Assembly: GCA_947377595.1 (NCBI GenBank)
Contig: CANCGK010000002.1
Location: 1 to 37,897 of the forward strand
DNA from: a bacterium
Lineage (GTDB): Bacteria > Babelota > Babeliae > Babelales > Chromulinivoraceae
Direction: 5' to 3'
DNA length: 37,897 nucleotides
A model generated the notes under the pieces. It was given only the letters and a program-made list of their open reading frames with translations, searched no databases and had not been told where the DNA came from. Position 1 is the first letter of the stretch, and each line of letters starts with the position of its first letter. Both the position numbers and the translations under genes were made by a program. Shown here piece after piece: positions 34,560 through 37,897 of this stretch.

Positions 34560-36335
34560 ATGATGAACATGAAGCGAACTACTTATTGTGGATTGATAAC
34601 ACAAGAATACTTGCATCAAGAAATATCATTAACCGGTTGGGTTAATAAACGCAGAGATCATGGCGGATTAATATTTGTTGATTTGCGTGACCGACAAGGT
34701 ATTATGCAAATTGTTTTTAATCCAGATTTTAATGTTGACGCACATTTACAGGCGCAAGTTTTACGTAATGAATATGTCATTTGTGTGCAAGGAAAAGTTG
34801 TTGCGCGCGATGAAAATCTTATTAATCCAAATCTTGCAACAGGTAAATTTGAATTACAAGTAACGCATTTAACAATTTTAAATAAAGCAAAAACATTGCC
34901 ATTCTCTCTTGAAGAGGGTGAATCTGTTGATGAAGAAACTCGTTTGAAGTATCGTTATTTAGATCTTCGTCGTCCAGAAATGTTTAAAAAGTTTCAATTG
35001 CGTCATGATATTATTTTTGCTATGCGCGAATATTTTCATGCACAAGGGTTTATTGATGTTGAAACTCCAATTTTAACAAAAAATACTATGGAAGGGGCAC
35101 GCGAATTTGTCGTTCCTTCACGTATTCATGAACAAAGTTTTTATTCATTACCTCAGTCTCCACAAATGTATAAACAACTTTTGATGGCTGCAGGTTTTGA
35201 TAAATATATGCAAATTGCTCGTTGTTTTAGAGATGAAGATTTGCGTGCAGATCGTCAACCTGAATTTACACAACTTGATCTTGAAATGTCGTTTATTAAC
35301 GAAGAAGATATTATTGCGGTTATTGATGGCTTTTTTGAATTTTTATTAAAAAAAGTTATGAATATTCAGGTACAAATTCCTTTTAAAAGAATTACGTATG
35401 ATTATGCATTCTCTAACTTTGGATCTGACAAACCAGATTTGCGTTTTGATTTAAAAATTCAAGATTTTTCTTCTTTGTTTGCAAACACAGAATTGAAATT
35501 TTTAAAATCAGTTTTATCTCAGGGTGGTAAAGTTGGTGGATTACATGTTTCTGGTAAAGCATATTCTCGTTCAGAACTTTTAAAATGGGTTGATGAAGCG
35601 GTAAAATTTGGCGCTAAAGGCTTGTTGTGGATTCGTTTTAACGAAGAATGTAAACATGAATCTCCAGTTGCAAACTTTTTGCCAGAAAATTTCTTTGATC
35701 TTGTAAAAGCATCTTTATGCCCAAATCTTAAAGCTGGTGATACAATTTTCTTAATTGCCGGTGAGTACGAAGAAGCATGGACATTGCTAGGTCGTTTGCG
35801 TTTAGAAGTAGCGCAAGATTTAAATATTATTCCACATGATGAATTAAACTTCTCTTGGGTGACAGATTTTCCAATGTTTGAATATAACAAAGATGATAAA
35901 CGTTGGTATTCAAAGCATCATCCGTTTACATCACCACAGGCTGGCTGGGAAAATTTAGAACAAAAAGATATTAAAGCTCGTGCATATGATTTAGTTTTAA
36001 ATGGCATTGAACTTGGCGGCGGATCGATTCGTATTCATGATTCAATCATTCAAAAGAAAATTTTTAATATGATTGGTATGTCTGATCAAGCAGCACAAAG
36101 TTATTTTGATTTCTTGTTAGAAGCTCAAGAAATGGGATATCCACCAGAAGGCGGCATAGCTTTTGGGGTTGATCGTCTTGCGATGTTATTGACTGGATCA
36201 AAATCTATACGTGATGTTATTGCATTTCCAAAAACTCAACGTGCATCTGATCCAATGATGAAATCACCATCACAAGTTGAAGAGCAAAAACTTGAGCTTT
36301 ATGGTTTAAAATTTCTTCCAAAAAAAACTAAATAA
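34560..36335 (+). CDS. aspS: Aspartate-tRNA ligase
   Basis: A 591-residue class II synthetase of the bacterial type. N-terminal anticodon-binding OB domain (GWVNKRRDHGGLIFVDLRDR), motif 2 FRDEDLRADRQPEFTQLD, a bacterial GAD insertion (about 290-420) and motif 3 GIAFGVDRLAMLLTG. It charges tRNA-Asp, and perhaps also tRNA-Asn where GatCAB exists; no gat gene is in the window. The start could be any of the first Met codons (34560, 34563, 34569). Full length and intact. An intrinsic terminator follows. Confidence 0.97.
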   Translation: MMNMKRTTYCGLITQEYLHQEISLTGWVNKRRDHGGLIFVDLRDRQGIMQIVFNPDFNVDAHLQAQVLRNEYVICVQGKVVARDENLINPNLATGKFELQVTHLTILNKAKTLPFSLEEGESVDEETRLKYRYLDLRRPEMFKKFQLRHDIIFAMREYFHAQGFIDVETPILTKNTMEGAREFVVPSRIHEQSFYSLPQSPQMYKQLLMAAGFDKYMQIARCFRDEDLRADRQPEFTQLDLEMSFINEEDIIAVIDGFFEFLLKKVMNIQVQIPFKRITYDYAFSNFGSDKPDLRFDLKIQDFSSLFANTELKFLKSVLSQGGKVGGLHVSGKAYSRSELLKWVDEAVKFGAKGLLWIRFNEECKHESPVANFLPENFFDLVKASLCPNLKAGDTIFLIAGEYEEAWTLLGRLRLEVAQDLNIIPHDELNFSWVTDFPMFEYNKDDKRWYSKHHPFTSPQAGWENLEQKDIKARAYDLVLNGIELGGGSIRIHDSIIQKKIFNMIGMSDQAAQSYFDFLLEAQEMGYPPEGGIAFGVDRLAMLLTGSKSIRDVIAFPKTQRASDPMMKSPSQVEEQKLELYGLKFLPKKTK

Positions 36336-36358
36336 ATATAAGCGATAGTCTATAAAAT

Positions 36359-36392
36359 AAAAAGCGACTTTGCTAGCCAGAGTCGCTTTTTT
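36359..36392 (+). terminator. Intrinsic terminator of aspS
   Basis: AAAAAGCGACT (36359-36369) with AGTCGCTTTTT (36381-36391) and a T-run. Stem loop of 11 bases. It lies 23 bases after the aspS stop. Confidence 0.9.
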
Positions 36393-36462
36393 GTCAGTTA
36401 AAAAAATAATAAACAATAATGATAAAATATATAAACTTTTTACGTTACATGAAAGATGTTGT

Positions 36463-37059
36463 ATGATGAAAAAAATAACATTACAGCTTGCAATAGGGCT
36501 TGTTGTTTTAGGACAAAATTTAAATGCAGAAGTTGAAGCTTTGCAATTACGACAAACAACTTCAAATGTTGTTGCAAAACAACAAAATAATACAATGCTA
36601 TCTGGTGTTAATAATGCTTTACGTCAGCAAACAGCATTTGAATTATCTTTAGCAGGAGCGCTTACTGCTGGAATTGCAACTGCTGAAATATGTCAAAGAA
36701 TTGTAACATATTCTAAGATTGTTAGTACTGAGACTGGCGATATTGTTGGAGAGAATGTTTTTGCTTGTACGGTATTGCCAACCCTTCTTACAGGATTCAA
36801 CGGTAGTAATCATTATTTAAAAAAAGCACAAGATTCTGTACTTTTTTCTTCACCTGTTGTTCAAACTGTAACATACGGGGCAGCTTCTGTCGGGTTATTT
36901 GTTTTAGATGGAATTGCACTAAACTTTCTGACTAATCTTAGTCTCGAGGATAATGATAACAAACCAGCGGATATTTCAGCTTTAATTAAGCTAGGGGCTG
37001 CTGTAACCATTGTTAATGGAGCGCTTGGAGCAGTTGGTTTGTATGGCAATTGTAAATAA
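36463..37059 (+). CDS. Secreted/membrane protein with hydrophobic helices, unknown
   Basis: 198 residues from the ATG at 36463 (the next codon is also ATG); the frame is open to 36370, but that would run through the aspS terminator. Signal peptide MMKKITLQLAIGLVVLGQNLNA. The mature part has hydrophobic helices at about 60-80, 95-115, 132-157 and 170-193, so it is probably membrane-embedded. The plan (short polar start then paired helices) is similar to the protein at 17233-18345, without clear sequence identity. No known family. The ribosome-binding site is weak. Confidence 0.65.
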   Translation: MMKKITLQLAIGLVVLGQNLNAEVEALQLRQTTSNVVAKQQNNTMLSGVNNALRQQTAFELSLAGALTAGIATAEICQRIVTYSKIVSTETGDIVGENVFACTVLPTLLTGFNGSNHYLKKAQDSVLFSSPVVQTVTYGAASVGLFVLDGIALNFLTNLSLEDNDNKPADISALIKLGAAVTIVNGALGAVGLYGNCK

Positions 37060-37065
37060 AATTAT

Positions 37066-37416
37066 TTAGTGTGCGGGTGTATGGGTTTGATGTACAAGCC
37101 CTACATGATAACCGAGTATGATAACTGCTGTGCATGCCATGCAAGTTGATAGGCAAATTGCTGTTTTAAAAAGGTTTTCGCATGTTGAATTTTCTAAAGT
37201 TTGTGAATCATGACTTATTGTTCTTCTTAGTTGAGAAGGTTGTATTTTGCGTTTGATTAAGCATACTTGTGGATTGTAATCAGTATCTCGATTTTTTGTA
37301 TGTGCATGAAAAGTGATAAAGTTATTTTCAGGTTGTTGGTGTTTTAGAACAGGATGGTCGAAAGCTGCTATCGATAGTGAGCATATAAAAAAAATATGTA
37401 AAATAAAGATATGCAT
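37066..37416 (-). CDS. Secreted protein with C-terminal membrane helix, unknown
   Basis: 116 residues if it starts at the Met at 37416, chosen because the product then opens with a signal peptide (MHIFILHIFFICSLSIAAF). The frame is open to 37497, and no start has a good ribosome-binding site, so the start is uncertain. A hydrophobic Cys-rich helix is near the end (AICLSTCMACTAVIILGYHVGL). It converges on the gene at 36463 with six bases between stops. No family is recognised. Confidence 0.5.
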   Translation of the reverse strand: MHIFILHIFFICSLSIAAFDHPVLKHQQPENNFITFHAHTKNRDTDYNPQVCLIKRKIQPSQLRRTISHDSQTLENSTCENLFKTAICLSTCMACTAVIILGYHVGLVHQTHTPAH

Positions 37417-37584
37417 TATGTTGCCAGTATAAATATTATTATAAATTTGTTGAAGTTTCATTGTAGTTTTGTCGATTGTAATTAATTGGTCTATCATGTA
37501 TTCTCATTATGAGTTTAATGGGAGTTATAAAAACTATCAATAATCATAATTTTAATTTATTTACTATGATGCAGGCGTGCTATG

Positions 37585-37897
37585 ATGAAACGTTCTTTTT
37601 ATATACATTTTATAGTTATAATAAGTCTATTGCATGTCAAAAACTTGTCATGCGGTGATATTTATGTTCAGCCTGGAGCAAATTTAACGATTAATAATCA
37701 TGCTCCAAGTGGTAGTGTTGTCGAAGTGACAACCAACGTAGCAACCGACCAAAAAACCGACCAAAAAACCGACCAAAAAACCGACCAAGATCAAGGCGGG
37801 CAAAATCAAACTGCTTGTGCTCATGCACAATCTGATGCAACTGCGACGAATTTAAATCTGGCTGAAGTATTATCTGATATGAAATCTCATTGTGTAT
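37585..37897 (+). CDS. Secreted protein with TDQK tandem repeat, 3' end beyond window
   Basis: A frame open to the window end (104 residues visible). Signal peptide MKRSFYIHFIVIISLLHVKNLSC, then GDIYVQPGANLTINNHAPSG and the repeat TDQKTDQKTDQKTDQDQ (from about residue 54). The ATG at 37582 is an alternative start one codon earlier. The Gln/Asp-rich region looks disordered and exposed. No family is recognised. The repeat unit is 12 bases, so slippage would change the number of TDQK units without a frameshift. Confidence 0.65.
   Translation, partial: MKRSFYIHFIVIISLLHVKNLSCGDIYVQPGANLTINNHAPSGSVVEVTTNVATDQKTDQKTDQKTDQDQGGQNQTACAHAQSDATATNLNLAEVLSDMKSHCV
37744..37788 (+). repeat. 12-base tandem repeat, 3.75 copies
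   Basis: Unit ACCGACCAAAAA, three full copies (37744-37779) and nine bases of a fourth (37780-37788), without mismatches. It is in frame within the secreted-protein gene and encodes TDQK. Perfect copies suggest recent expansion. Confidence 0.9.

Noticed and set aside
1-37897. tRNA, rRNA, tmRNA, RNase P RNA and SRP RNA
   Set aside because: By eye I found no T-loop with cloverleaf stems and none of the conserved core motifs of these RNAs. A covariance search could still reveal a divergent one.
1-37897. Defence systems, toxin-antitoxin pairs, phage or transposase genes
   Set aside because: No frame shows their motifs, and no terminal inverted repeats with target duplications were seen. The unknown secreted proteins have signal peptides, which does not fit cytoplasmic defence genes.

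Overview
The window is an AT-rich piece of bacterial chromosome from what looks like a genome-reduced, probably host-associated Gram-negative. It carries a signal-peptide beta-barrel protein ending in Phe, many small secreted or lipid-anchored proteins of unknown function, an amino-acid ABC importer, and core translation genes scattered out of their usual operons. The mix resembles Candidatus Dependentiae (TM6/Babeliales), but that is inference from gene style. No marker here proves it. I found no tRNA, rRNA, CRISPR array, insertion sequence, phage gene or defence system.

Layout. 1-2517: HIT protein and alaS (cut by the window start), minus strand. 2687-8599: a two-domain oxidoreductase, a 400-base gap with a GC-rich folded element, a membrane-anchored family 2 glycosyltransferase, and a three-gene polar amino-acid ABC transporter. 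8600-11913: small secreted proteins, a peroxiredoxin, and glyA with an upstream secreted protein. 12089-18708: efp-nusB (+), then ndk, rpsA and an IscU/SufU scaffold (-), with secreted unknowns at both ends. 18770-22958: a PRPP-synthetase-like protein, two small lipoproteins (one only 58 aa) and an M16 peptidase, all minus. 23158-27473: a tandem pair of secreted paralogues, a ComEC-like protein lacking its C-terminal half, and a clostripain-family (C11) peptidase. 27474-28155: a gene-poor region with nine DnaA-box sequences in two mirror-image arrays beside a very AT-rich stretch. 28156-36335: nusA-infB, nfo, a porin-like protein and aspS. 36463-end: secreted unknowns, the last cut by the window end.

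The most notable element is 27734-28060. Four DnaA boxes on one strand face four on the other strand, most spaced exactly 11 bases start to start, and the arrays share a perfect 31-base inverted repeat. An AT-rich tract lies just beyond. Hand counts of G and C indicate that the + strand changes from C-rich to G-rich across this point. Several major core genes diverge from it: alaS, glyA and rpsA point left, and nusA, infB and aspS point right. This is what a chromosomal replication origin would look like, here sitting beside nusA with no dnaA gene in the window.

The second item worth following is the folded element at 4896-5168, upstream of the glycosyltransferase. Several nested GC-rich stems are followed by a strong hairpin and a T-run, suggesting a structured RNA or riboswitch-like leader of a class I do not recognise.
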